From: an uncultured Prevotella sp.
GTDB taxonomy: Bacteria; Bacteroidota; Bacteroidia; Bacteroidales; Bacteroidaceae
Direction: 5' to 3'
Length of the DNA: 9,793 bases
Assembly (NCBI GenBank): GCA_900553285.1
Contig: USCX01000048.1
Coordinates: 1-9,793, forward strand
The position numbers and the translations under genes were made by a program. Positions 1 to 6,639 of this stretch are shown piece by piece. The notes under the pieces were generated by a model. It worked only from the letters and a program-made list of their open reading frames with translations, was not told the DNA's origin and searched no databases. Each line of letters begins with the position of its first letter. Within the stretch, counting starts at the first letter, position 1.

Positions 1-1
1 C

Positions 2-445
2 CCCAGCCGGTGGCGTCCCAAACTGCGTCAATGGGACCATGCCGCCATCTATTGGCATATTGCGGGCAGCTACTCCCCGCTCACCTTGGTCACGCTCTAC
101 GACCAGGCAGGCTGGGGAACCGGCCTATTCACCTTCACGTGGCTCTGCGCAGCCATCGGAACAGTCGCCAGTTTCCGCCGGATGGAAGAACACAGCCATC
201 TCGAGACAGCCTGCTTCCTGCTGATGGGATTATCGCCGTTGGCGGCGTTACGGCCTTTCGTGGCCACAGCGCCCATATCGGCCGTATGGTGGATTGTCGG
301 CGAAGGCATTTGCTACCTGACCGGCGCGGCTCTTTATTCCATCCGCCGCGTACGCTACATGCACTCCTTCTTTCACATCTTCGTCCTGGGAGGAACCGCC
401 TGCCACATCGGCGCCGTCTGGCACATCCTGCATAAATTGCTGTAA
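2..445 (+). CDS. trhA: Hemolysin III / PAQR-family membrane protein (TrhA-like), 3' part
   Basis: The reading frame is open from base 2 to the TAA at 443-445, so the 5' end lies outside the window; about 147 residues are visible. Near the left edge the frame reads WDHAAIYWHIAGSYSPLTL, which matches the conserved Asp-His plus 'IAG-Y-P' segment of hemolysin III/PAQR proteins. Close to the C terminus MHSFFHIFVLGGTACHIGAVW carries the family's H-x3-H pair, thought to help form the metal site with upstream residues not seen here. Several hydrophobic membrane segments lie between. The family sits in the inner membrane; E. coli TrhA has been linked to membrane energy and fluidity homeostasis, and the 'hemolysin' name is historical. 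No terminator is visible before the pheT promoter. Family assignment is firm; function in this organism is inferred. Confidence 0.88.
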   Translation, partial: PSRWRPKLRQWDHAAIYWHIAGSYSPLTLVTLYDQAGWGTGLFTFTWLCAAIGTVASFRRMEEHSHLETACFLLMGLSPLAALRPFVATAPISAVWWIVGEGICYLTGAALYSIRRVRYMHSFFHIFVLGGTACHIGAVWHILHKLL

Positions 446-461
446 CACGCCTACCGGCAAC

Positions 462-492
462 TTGGTCATTCAGTAAAAAAAAGCTACATTTG
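462..492 (+). promoter_or_regulatory. Bacteroidota-type promoter of pheT
   Basis: A perfect -7 box TACATTTG (485-492; consensus TAnnTTTG) lies 19 nt downstream of a TTGG at 462-465 that can serve as the -33 box. The predicted transcription start is near 499, leaving a leader of about 25 nt to the pheT ATG. This is the likely promoter for pheT and yebC. Confidence 0.75.
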
Positions 493-523
493 CACCGCTT
501 TACAGGAAAATAACGAGCACTAT

Positions 524-2986
524 ATGAACATATCTTTTAATTGGCTGAAAGAGTACGTCGATTTCGACCTGACAGCCCAGGAAGTGGCAGACGCACTGAC
601 TTCAATCGGTCTGGAAGTCGGTACGGTCGAAGAGGTGCAGTCCGTGAAAGGGGGATTGGAAGGCTTGGTTGTCGGTGAGGTGCTGACATGTGAGCCCCAC
701 CCCAACTCCGACCACATGCACGTATGCTCCGTCGCCCTCGGCAGCGATGCCCCCCAACAAATCGTCTGCGGCGCGCCCAATGTGGCCGCCGGCCAGAAAG
801 TGATCGTAGCTACTATCGGAACGAAGCTATACGACGGCGAAGAGTGTTTTACCATCAAGAAATCCAAACTTCGCGGCGTAGAAAGCTACGGCATGATTTG
901 TGCGGAAGATGAAATCGGTGTGGGAACAAGCCACGACGGTATCATCGTCCTGCCGGCCGACACGCCGGTAGGACTGCCTGCAAAAGATTACTATCACATA
1001 GAAAACGATTACGTCATCGAGGTTGACATCACGCCAAACCGTTCCGACGCATGCTCGCATTATGGCGTAGCCCGCGACCTCTATGCCTGGCTGGTCCGCA
1101 ACGGTTATCCGACAAGCCTGCACCGCGCTGACATCAGCAAATTCGCGGTCGACAACCACGACCTGCCTGTTGAGGTCAAGATAGAAAACGCCGAGGCATG
1201 TCCGCACTACTGCGCCCTTAGCCTGACAGGCTGCCATGTAACGGAAAGTCCCGAATGGCTGCAAACAAGACTTCGCACCATCGGCGTCCGGCCGATCAAC
1301 AATATCGTAGACATTACGAACTACATCATGTTTGCCTACGGCCAACCGCTCCATTGCTTCGACGCAGACATGGTCAAGGGGCATAAAATCGTGGTGAAGA
1401 CACTCCCGGAAGGGACCCCCTTTGTCACACTCGACGGAGTGGAACACAAATTAGGCGAACGCGACTTGGCAATCTGCAATGCCGACGAGCCGATGTGCAT
1501 AGCCGGCATATTCGGCGGCAAAGGCTCCGGGACGTACGAGACAACCACTAACGTAGTGCTCGAAAGCGCTTACTTTCATCCCACATGGATACGTAAAAGC
1601 GCCCGTCACCACGGTCTGAGCACGGACGCCAGCTTCCGTTTTGAGCGTGGCATCGACCCCAACGGCCAGATATACGCCCTGAAAGAAGCCGCGCTGCTGG
1701 CCAAGGAACTCGCCGGCGCAAAAATATCGATGGACATCAACGAAGCAGGTATCAAAGAAGCTGCACCGTTTGTCGTAGACCTCAATTACAAATATGTCCA
1801 CGACCTCATCGGGAAAGAAATCCCTCATGAAATCATCAAAGAGATTGTCACAAGTCTCGAAATGCAAATCACGCACGAAACGGCAGACGGCCTTACGTTG
1901 GCAGTTCCGCCCTACAGGGTCGACGTGCAGCGCCCGTGTGATGTGGTCGAAGACATTCTTCGCATCTACGGGTATAACAACGTTGAAATTCCCACGTCCG
2001 TAACATCAAGCATAGCCATCAAAGGCGACGTCGACCGTTCCAACAAGTTGGAAAACACCATTGCTGAACAACTCATCGGCTGCGGTTTCAACGAAATCCT
2101 CAACAATTCGCTCACAAAATCCGCCTATTACGAAGGGCTTTCCGGTTATCCGGCCGAGAACCTCGTCCGGCTGATGAACCCGCTCAGTTCCGATCTCAAC
2201 GTACTGCGCCAGACCCTGCTGTTCGGCGGATTGGAATGTATCCGTCATAATGCCAACCGCAAGCGCTGCAACCTCCGTTTCTTCGAGTTCGGAAATTGTT
2301 ATCACCATCACGAAGAACAAAAAAAATCAGACAACCCTCTCACGGCTTACTCAGAGGAATACCATCTCGGGCTTTGGGTGACCGGCAAACGCGTCGAAAA
2401 CTCATGGATACACGCCGATGAGGACAGTTGTTTCTACGAACTGAAAGCATACGCCAGCAACGTCCTGGTTCGCGCGGGTATCCATCTCAACGACTTTACC
2501 GTACAAGCCGGAAGCAACGACATTTTCTCACGTTCTTTGGTGGCCATCGACCGAGACGGACACGAACTGATAGAAATGGGTATTGTCAGCCAGCGCATCC
2601 TTCATCTCTTCGACATCAATCATCCGGTGTTCTTTGCTGACATCAATTGGAAGCAAGTGATGAAAAAGACAAAGCGCCATCACATCACATTCACCGAAAT
2701 CAGTAAATTCCCGGCTGTCAGCCGTGACTTAGCCCTGCTCGTCGACAAAAATATCGAGTTCAGCGAAATCGAGAAAACCGCCTTCGCCACAGAACGAAAG
2801 CTCCTTAAACGTGTAGAACTCTTCGACGTATATGAAGGGGAGAACATCGAAAACGGCAAAAAGAGCTACGCGGTCAATTTCGTGCTCCAAGACGAGAACA
2901 AGACGCTTACGGACAAACAAATCGACAAAACGATGCAGAATCTTGTCCGTAACTTCGAAACGAAACTCGGCGCTAAACTGCGCTAA
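524..2986 (+). CDS. pheT: Phenylalanine--tRNA ligase beta subunit
   Basis: Beta chain of the cytoplasmic alpha2beta2 phenylalanyl-tRNA synthetase, which charges tRNA-Phe; the beta chain binds tRNA and edits mischarged Tyr-tRNA-Phe. At 820 residues it is full length. Domains in order: N-terminal module starting MNISFNWLKEYVDF; OB-fold tRNA-binding domain at about 40-155 with PHPNSDHMHVC; B3/B4 editing domain at about 213-385, with NNIVDITNY and QPLHCFD (259-280) and SFRFERGIDP (370-379); B5 domain at about 408-490 with PYRVDVQRPCDVVEDILRIYGYNN; catalytic-like core; and C-terminal ferredoxin-fold anticodon-binding domain at about 720-820 (KFPAVSRDLALLVD). The ATG at 524 fits the family N terminus and the upstream promoter. 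The leader lacks a Shine-Dalgarno sequence, as is usual in Bacteroidota. pheS is not in the window, so the two subunits are encoded apart. yebC follows after 60 bp with no terminator. Confidence 0.98.
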   Translation: MNISFNWLKEYVDFDLTAQEVADALTSIGLEVGTVEEVQSVKGGLEGLVVGEVLTCEPHPNSDHMHVCSVALGSDAPQQIVCGAPNVAAGQKVIVATIGTKLYDGEECFTIKKSKLRGVESYGMICAEDEIGVGTSHDGIIVLPADTPVGLPAKDYYHIENDYVIEVDITPNRSDACSHYGVARDLYAWLVRNGYPTSLHRADISKFAVDNHDLPVEVKIENAEACPHYCALSLTGCHVTESPEWLQTRLRTIGVRPINNIVDITNYIMFAYGQPLHCFDADMVKGHKIVVKTLPEGTPFVTLDGVEHKLGERDLAICNADEPMCIAGIFGGKGSGTYETTTNVVLESAYFHPTWIRKSARHHGLSTDASFRFERGIDPNGQIYALKEAALLAKELAGAKISMDINEAGIKEAAPFVVDLNYKYVHDLIGKEIPHEIIKEIVTSLEMQITHETADGLTLAVPPYRVDVQRPCDVVEDILRIYGYNNVEIPTSVTSSIAIKGDVDRSNKLENTIAEQLIGCGFNEILNNSLTKSAYYEGLSGYPAENLVRLMNPLSSDLNVLRQTLLFGGLECIRHNANRKRCNLRFFEFGNCYHHHEEQKKSDNPLTAYSEEYHLGLWVTGKRVENSWIHADEDSCFYELKAYASNVLVRAGIHLNDFTVQAGSNDIFSRSLVAIDRDGHELIEMGIVSQRILHLFDINHPVFFADINWKQVMKKTKRHHITFTEISKFPAVSRDLALLVDKNIEFSEIEKTAFATERKLLKRVELFDVYEGENIENGKKSYAVNFVLQDENKTLTDKQIDKTMQNLVRNFETKLGAKLR

Positions 2987-3046
2987 ACCCGTACGAATCA
3001 TTCAACGAACAGAACAAGACACAAACAATAAGTAAAGCTAAAACCA

Positions 3047-3778
3047 ATGGGAAGAGCATTTGAATATAGAAAGGCCACCAAACTAAAACGTTGGGGGCAC
3101 ATGGCCAAAACCTTCACCAAATTAGGAAAACAAATCGCAATTGCCGTAAAAGCCGGCGGGCCCGAGCCTGAAAACAATCCGACACTGCGCTCTATCATCG
3201 CTACGTGCAAACGCGAGAACATGCCGAAAGACAACATCGAACGCGCCATTAAAAACGCCATGGGCAAGGACCATGCCGACTATAAGAGCATGACCTACGA
3301 AGGATACGGCCCACACGGCATCGCCATCTTCGTCGACACGTTGACGGACAACCCCACCCGTACCGTCGGCGATGTCCGTTCGGTTTTCAACAAGTTCGGC
3401 GGCAGTCTCGGCACGATGGGGTCGCTCGCCTTCCTCTTCGACCATAAATGCGTCTTCACCTTCAAGAAAACCGAAGGCCTCGACATGGAAGAGCTAATCC
3501 TCGACCTCATCGATTATAACGTTGAAGACGAATTCGATGAGGACCCCGAAGAAGGCACCATCACCATCTACGGTGACCCGAAGAGCTATGCCCTCATCCA
3601 AAAGCACTTGGAGGAAAAAGGATTCGAAGACGTCGGTGGTGAATTTACCTACGTTCCGAACGACCTCAAAGACGTAACGCCCGAACAGCGCGCCACCATT
3701 GACAAGATGGTTGAGCGCCTCGAAGAATTCGACGACGTGCAGACCGTCTATACGAACATGAAGCCGGAAGAAGCGTAA
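3047..3778 (+). CDS. yebC: YebC/PmpR/TACO1-family translation factor
   Basis: A 243-residue cytoplasmic protein of the YebC/TACO1 family. Members were first called transcriptional regulators; more recent work supports ribosome-associated roles in relieving stalling, for example on proline-rich stretches. The sequence carries family hallmarks: the basic N terminus RAFEYRKATKLKRWGHMAKTFTKLGKQIAIAVKAGG, NPTLRSIIATCKRENMPKDNIERAIKNA, the strongly conserved YEGYGPHGIAIFVDTLTDNPTRTVGDVRSVFNKFGGSLGTMGSLAFLF, and the closing DDVQTVYTNM. The N terminus begins GRAFEYRKATKLKRW rather than the AGHSKWANIKHRK of E. coli; as I recall, this variant is typical of Bacteroidota. The gene lies 60 bp after pheT with no promoter of its own visible, so cotranscription is likely. 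A stem-loop follows the stop codon. Family identification is very firm; regulation of specific genes by it would be speculation. Confidence 0.96.
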   Translation: MGRAFEYRKATKLKRWGHMAKTFTKLGKQIAIAVKAGGPEPENNPTLRSIIATCKRENMPKDNIERAIKNAMGKDHADYKSMTYEGYGPHGIAIFVDTLTDNPTRTVGDVRSVFNKFGGSLGTMGSLAFLFDHKCVFTFKKTEGLDMEELILDLIDYNVEDEFDEDPEEGTITIYGDPKSYALIQKHLEEKGFEDVGGEFTYVPNDLKDVTPEQRATIDKMVERLEEFDDVQTVYTNMKPEEA

Positions 3779-3801
3779 CCATCCAATAAATACCCATTTT
3801 T

Positions 3802-3839
3802 ATTGCCAATACGCCGTCCCTTCGGCTATTGGCAATTTT
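3802..3839 (+). terminator. Stem-loop after yebC, probable intrinsic terminator or attenuator
   Basis: ATTGCCAATA (3802-3811) pairs perfectly with TATTGGCAAT (3827-3836). Inside it GCCG (3813-3816) pairs with CGGC (3823-3826) around a TCCCTT loop, leaving one bulged C. Only a short run TTTT (3836-3839) then A follows, so termination may be partial. The structure begins 24 nt after the yebC stop and ends 9 nt before the TSCPD ATG, with no separate promoter recognised for that gene. Confidence 0.65.
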
Positions 3840-3845
3840 AGTAAC

Positions 3846-4112
3846 ATGACAAAGACCATCACTTACAAAACAAGCGGCACATGCTGCACTACTATTGAAC
3901 TCACCGCCGAGGACGACCGGATCACCAACGTGAAATTCGTCGGAGGCTGCAACGGAAACCTCCAAGGTATCAGCCGACTTGTTACCGGCATGAAACTCGA
4001 CGAGGTGAGCCGCCGGCTTTCTGGCATTCGCTGCGGGACAAAAGCGACATCCTGCCCCGACCAACTCTGTCAGGCCATTGCCGCACTCAAAAAGGATCAG
4101 CGGCCTGCGTAG
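3846..4112 (+). CDS. Small TSCPD-domain protein (TIGR03905-like)
   Basis: An 88-residue protein that is essentially a single TSCPD domain. The domain also occurs at the C terminus of some adenosylcobalamin-dependent ribonucleotide reductases (NrdJ), but stand-alone copies have no established function. Visible marks are YKTSGTCCTTIEL near the N terminus, FVGGCNGNLQGISRLVTGM in the middle and the eponymous T68-S-C-P-D72, followed by QLCQAIAAL. Cysteines at 13, 14, 35, 63, 70 and 75 could bind a metal, which is my inference. The ATG at 3846 is the natural start, since the domain begins immediately after it. The gene is in the pheT-yebC direction but separated from yebC by a stem-loop. Its last 16 bp overlap the 3' end of the convergent lipoprotein gene. 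Confidence 0.85.
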   Translation: MTKTITYKTSGTCCTTIELTAEDDRITNVKFVGGCNGNLQGISRLVTGMKLDEVSRRLSGIRCGTKATSCPDQLCQAIAALKKDQRPA

Positions 4113-4519
4113 TCGGCCGGCCGGAACGTCAGCGTCAGCAACGTTTTCCGCATAGACTGCGACGCATAGGTATACGTAAAGTTCAAGCCGCGCTCTTTAT
4201 ACTCTTTCAACGAAATAGAGTTTTTGAGGCTCACGAGCATCATACTGCGAAGAGAGTCGGCACCGCTTACAACTTTCGCCCTCACAGTCTCTTCATCCAA
4301 CGGACCATAGAGCGTATAATGATACACTATCGTACGGGTCGCCGCATCGAACGTCGTACTGTCCATCCGGCATCCTTCACCTTGCGGTTGGGGACAATGT
4401 TTCGCCGTAAATTCGCGTGCCTCGCGTGCACAACGCTCGTCGAAACTCTCCTGACACCCCATCAGCATGAATGAGGTAGCAAACAATAAAGAAAGAACCG
4501 TGCGCATATTTCTCGTCAT
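4097..4519 (-). CDS. Small lipoprotein of unknown function
   Basis: A 140-residue predicted lipoprotein. A short basic start (MTRNMR), a hydrophobic stretch (TVLSLLFATSFMLM) and the lipobox LMGC give cleavage before Cys22, so it should be lipid-anchored in the cell envelope. The mature part starts CQESFDERCAREAREFTAKHCPQ and has three further cysteines (30, 42, 50). A mixed alpha/beta-looking remainder ends LTLTFRPADYAGR. It resembles, from memory, a family of uncharacterised small lipoproteins in Bacteroides relatives; I know no function. Met5 (codon at 4505-4507) is an alternative start. The promoter proposed upstream would leave almost no leader for Met1 but about 14 nt for Met5, so Met5 may be real. 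The gene is convergent with the TSCPD gene and divergent from the C_GCAxxG_C_C gene. Confidence 0.75.
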   Translation of the reverse strand: MTRNMRTVLSLLFATSFMLMGCQESFDERCAREAREFTAKHCPQPQGEGCRMDSTTFDAATRTIVYHYTLYGPLDEETVRAKVVSGADSLRSMMLVSLKNSISLKEYKERGLNFTYTYASQSMRKTLLTLTFRPADYAGR

Positions 4520-4527
4520 TTGAGAAG

Positions 4528-4559
4528 CGAATTTACGCCGAAACTTCCGTCATCGCAAA
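4528..4559 (-). promoter_or_regulatory. Candidate promoter of the lipoprotein gene
   Basis: Read on the minus strand, TTTG (plus 4556-4559) is followed after 20 nt by TAAATTCG (plus 4528-4535), one mismatch from the Bacteroidota -7 consensus TAnnTTTG. It points into the lipoprotein gene and predicts a start of transcription near 4521. The leader is then very short unless translation begins at the second Met codon. Confidence 0.45.
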
Positions 4560-4577
4560 GAAAACAACAAAAAAATC

Positions 4578-5105
4578 ATGTACGAAGAACGTATTTCACA
4601 TGCTGCCGAACTTTTCATGGCGGGCTATAACTGTGCACAGTCTGTCTTCGCAGCTTTTGCCGACCTCTACGGACTGACACGCACGCAGGCCCTCCTTGTG
4701 TCTGCCTCGTTCGGAGCCGGAATAGGCCGCATGCGCGAAACCTGTGGCACAGCCAGCGCAATATACATGCTCGCCGGACTCGAAACCGGAACAATCATAG
4801 GCGCAGACCGCGAGGGGAAATCTGCGAACTATGCCGTAGTACAGGAGCTCGCCGCCCGCTTTCGCGAAAAACATAAAACCACCGTCTGCCGTGAACTCCT
4901 CGGATTGCGTAAAAACGCACCGACGCCTCCCGTCGCCGACCCACGCACAGCCGAATACTACAAAAAGCGGCCGTGTGTCCGCATGGTCGAATCAGCAGCT
5001 ACAATCTACGCCCAGTTCCTTTCCGAACGCGCTGAGAAAGGCATCCCGCTCAGAGCAGGACACATGTCCGACTGGGAAACGTCACATCATCCCGACGCTC
5101 TCTGA
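4578..5105 (+). CDS. C_GCAxxG_C_C family protein
   Basis: A 175-residue protein of the C_GCAxxG_C_C family (PF09719-type), small cysteine-rich proteins proposed to be redox-active or metal-binding but without a settled biochemical role. The pattern is visible: Cys19 in AGYNCAQSVF, Cys56 in GIGRMRETCGTASAIYM, Cys104 in TTVCRELLG and Cys133 in RPCVRMVESAATI. The central box reads CGTASA where the family usually has CGAxxG, so two of its small residues are exchanged while all four cysteines are kept. No signal peptide is seen, so a cytoplasmic location is likely. The ATG at 4578 follows an A-rich leader typical of Bacteroidota starts; no clear promoter was found in the 58 bp shared with the divergent lipoprotein gene. 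The C-terminal extension after about residue 150 is polar and not recognised. Confidence 0.85.
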   Translation: MYEERISHAAELFMAGYNCAQSVFAAFADLYGLTRTQALLVSASFGAGIGRMRETCGTASAIYMLAGLETGTIIGADREGKSANYAVVQELAARFREKHKTTVCRELLGLRKNAPTPPVADPRTAEYYKKRPCVRMVESAATIYAQFLSERAEKGIPLRAGHMSDWETSHHPDAL

Positions 5106-5249
5106 CCCTGACACCGGACACATTCAGCCTTCACCCTCGAAGACTATCCCGACAAAGGAAGAAGATACAAAAGAGACACCACTGAGCCACGCATTCATAG
5201 GACACAGCTGTCGTACCACTCCTGCGTCATAAAACGAAGGCAGTGATAG

Positions 5250-5295
5250 AAAAAACGGCCACGGCGACAGATAAATCCATCGCTGCGGCCGTTTT
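5250..5295. terminator. Bidirectional intrinsic terminator
   Basis: AAAACGGCC (5252-5260) pairs with GGCCGTTTT (5287-5295), and inside it GGCGA pairs with TCGCT using one G-T pair. On the minus strand the stem runs into six T (complement of A 5250-5255), a strong terminator 21 nt after the HhH gene stop. On the plus strand it ends in four T and can stop transcripts from the C_GCAxxG_C_C gene. The 144 bp between that gene's stop and this structure hold nothing I recognise. Confidence 0.85.
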
Positions 5296-5315
5296 CATTC
5301 TCTGTCCGAATGCCC

Positions 5316-6230
5316 TCACTCAAAGCTCACATAGGGGAACAGACGCTTCTTGTCTTCTTCCGTAAACGTGGGGAAAAACAGCAACTGTTCCCATCCTTTT
5401 ATACGACCATACTTCTGCCGATACTCAAAAATGCTCTTCACCTGCTCGTAATTCAGATAAGGATGACGGACCAGCTGCTTGAAAGTAGCTTGGTTGATAC
5501 GCAATTTCCTAATATGTACGGAAGAATCAAGGGTGAACCATGATTCGATGTCTTCAGGCAGTCCTTCTATTTCTTTCACCTGCCGGACAGAAACATAACC
5601 TCCCAATCTTTCGCCGTAACGACGGATGGCCAGTGAATAATAGCGGCCAATACCCGGTATGCGTCTGAGTGTGTTCGTGTCAGCCCCGTTAAGATCTACT
5701 TTTATGCCCTGTACGAATTTCGTAGGATAACGGCGACGGTTACTGTCGTTCACTTGCACTGAGCGACCGTTGTAATGTGCCTCCGCCACATCGGATGAAA
5801 TGCGGATGTACGGCCGTAACCGCCGGAAAGTCTCTTCCGAAAGGCCGTACAAACGAGCAAAATCATCGGGCGACCGCCACCGTCCTCCTTTTCGTCTATA
5901 CTTCAAGGCATTACGGGCCTGCCAAGGCTGCAAGCCAAGTCGGACAAACGTCACCGAATCAGCTTGGTTGGGATCAAACGGAAAGGTTTCAGGCTGACGG
6001 CTACCGGAGCCATCCTCATGCCGCGCCCACCTCCCCGTGCGGCGTCGCTGCTCAACAGTCTGTGCATAGTCTCTCAGGGAGTCGCCTGCCGCGACTGCGC
6101 CCTCTTCTTCGGAGAGCGCGTCAGGGTAGAACGTGTTGTAAACCACGATGACGGCCAGCACACAAAGCATGATAAAAACAATCAGCCGCCGGTCGGCACG
6201 AGGCATATAAAAAAGACGTCGCCAGTTCAT
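5316..6230 (-). CDS. Membrane-anchored protein with three helix-hairpin-helix (ComEA-like) modules
   Basis: A 304-residue protein. A basic N terminus (MNWRRLFYMPRADRR) precedes one membrane segment at about 15-33; by the positive-inside rule the rest should be periplasmic. After an Arg-rich linker come three related modules of roughly 60 residues, at about 84-144, 177-237 and 242-304. Each opens with a phrase like D-P/L-N-x-A (FDPNQADSVTF, VDLNGADTNTL, LRINQATFKQL), followed by a hairpin and an aromatic or arginine-rich helix. The second has the textbook IPGIGRYYSLAI hairpin; the first and third are degenerate there. HhH modules bind DNA backbone non-specifically, and ComEA uses a similar design in DNA uptake, so envelope DNA binding is possible but unproven. 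It starts 3 nt after the SUI1 gene stop, so the two are almost certainly cotranscribed. A strong terminator follows. Confidence 0.85.
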   Translation of the reverse strand: MNWRRLFYMPRADRRLIVFIMLCVLAVIVVYNTFYPDALSEEEGAVAAGDSLRDYAQTVEQRRRTGRWARHEDGSGSRQPETFPFDPNQADSVTFVRLGLQPWQARNALKYRRKGGRWRSPDDFARLYGLSEETFRRLRPYIRISSDVAEAHYNGRSVQVNDSNRRRYPTKFVQGIKVDLNGADTNTLRRIPGIGRYYSLAIRRYGERLGGYVSVRQVKEIEGLPEDIESWFTLDSSVHIRKLRINQATFKQLVRHPYLNYEQVKSIFEYRQKYGRIKGWEQLLFFPTFTEEDKKRLFPYVSFE

Positions 6231-6233
6231 TTT

Positions 6234-6572
6234 TTACTTGACGTCCGGATATCCGTCTCGGCGGAGCCACGCCACGGTCTTTTCCCTCACGTCCCCTTGA
6301 ATGACGATTTCGCCTTCTTTCACCGTTCCGCCCGTTCCGAGATAGGTTTTCAGCTTTTTCCCCAAGTCTTTCAGATCGGTTTCCGTTCCGATAAAGCCTG
6401 TGACCAGCGTCACCGTTTTTCCACGACGGCCGCTTCGTTCAACCCTCACGCGCAACCGTTGTTTCACCTTCGGCAATGTGGCCTGTTCGTCAGCATCGTC
6501 GTCCTCATACACATAGTCGGGATTTGTCGAAAAGACTACGCCCAATCTGTCTTTCCAATCGTTCTGTCTCAT
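6234..6572 (-). CDS. SUI1/eIF1-like translation initiation factor-related protein (YciH type)
   Basis: A 112-residue cytoplasmic protein. Residues about 36-110 form a SUI1 domain: KQRLRVRVERSGRRGKTVTLVTGFIG, then DLKDLGKKLKTYLGTGGTVKEGEIVIQGDVREKTVAWLRRDGY, with the GxGG and 'EIVIQGD' phrases of the family. In eukaryotes and archaea eIF1/aIF1 checks start-codon choice on the small ribosomal subunit; E. coli YciH has been reported to affect initiation fidelity and stress translation. Residues 1-35 are an acidic extension (YEDDDADEQ) without a recognised domain. The gene lies downstream of ettA beyond a stem-loop, and 3 nt ahead of the membrane HhH gene. I found no convincing promoter in the 67 bp before it, so expression may depend on readthrough from ettA or a non-consensus start. 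Confidence 0.93.
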   Translation of the reverse strand: MRQNDWKDRLGVVFSTNPDYVYEDDDADEQATLPKVKQRLRVRVERSGRRGKTVTLVTGFIGTETDLKDLGKKLKTYLGTGGTVKEGEIVIQGDVREKTVAWLRRDGYPDVK

Positions 6573-6611
6573 TTTCTATCCGGGAAAATCAATAAACGCC
6601 ACACAAAACTG

Positions 6612-6635
6612 CTCCCGGCCTCTCAGGGCCGGGAG
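6612..6635 (-). terminator. GC-rich stem-loop between ettA and the SUI1 gene
   Basis: CTCCCGGCC (6612-6620) pairs perfectly with GGCCGGGAG (6627-6635), a 9-bp GC-rich stem with a 6-nt loop, starting 4 nt after the ettA stop. On the minus strand it is followed by CAGTTTTG, so the T run is short and offset by 3 nt. It is probably a partial terminator or an mRNA 3'-end stabiliser that lowers expression of the two downstream genes relative to ettA; this role is inferred. Confidence 0.6.
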
Positions 6636-6639
6636 TCTG

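Noticed and set aside
827..1447. Minus-strand open frame of 206 codons inside pheT
   Set aside because: It is antisense to the conserved tRNA-binding and B3/B4 region of PheT, with no family resemblance and no promoter or leader.
4114..4123. 10-bp palindrome CGGCCGGCCG near the convergent gene ends
   Set aside because: It has no loop, so it cannot form a terminator hairpin, and it is part of the lipoprotein coding sequence (codons near RPAD). Probably chance.
4891..5232. Plus-strand open frame of 113 codons overlapping the end of the C_GCAxxG_C_C gene
   Set aside because: Out of frame with a recognised family protein; low-complexity Ser/Thr/Pro/Lys composition and no start context. The part beyond 5105 is better seen as spacer before the terminator.
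6573..6611. Possible promoter for the SUI1 gene on the minus strand
   Set aside because: T-rich segments are present but none matches TAnnTTTG with a -33 box at 17-23 nt, so no promoter is called.
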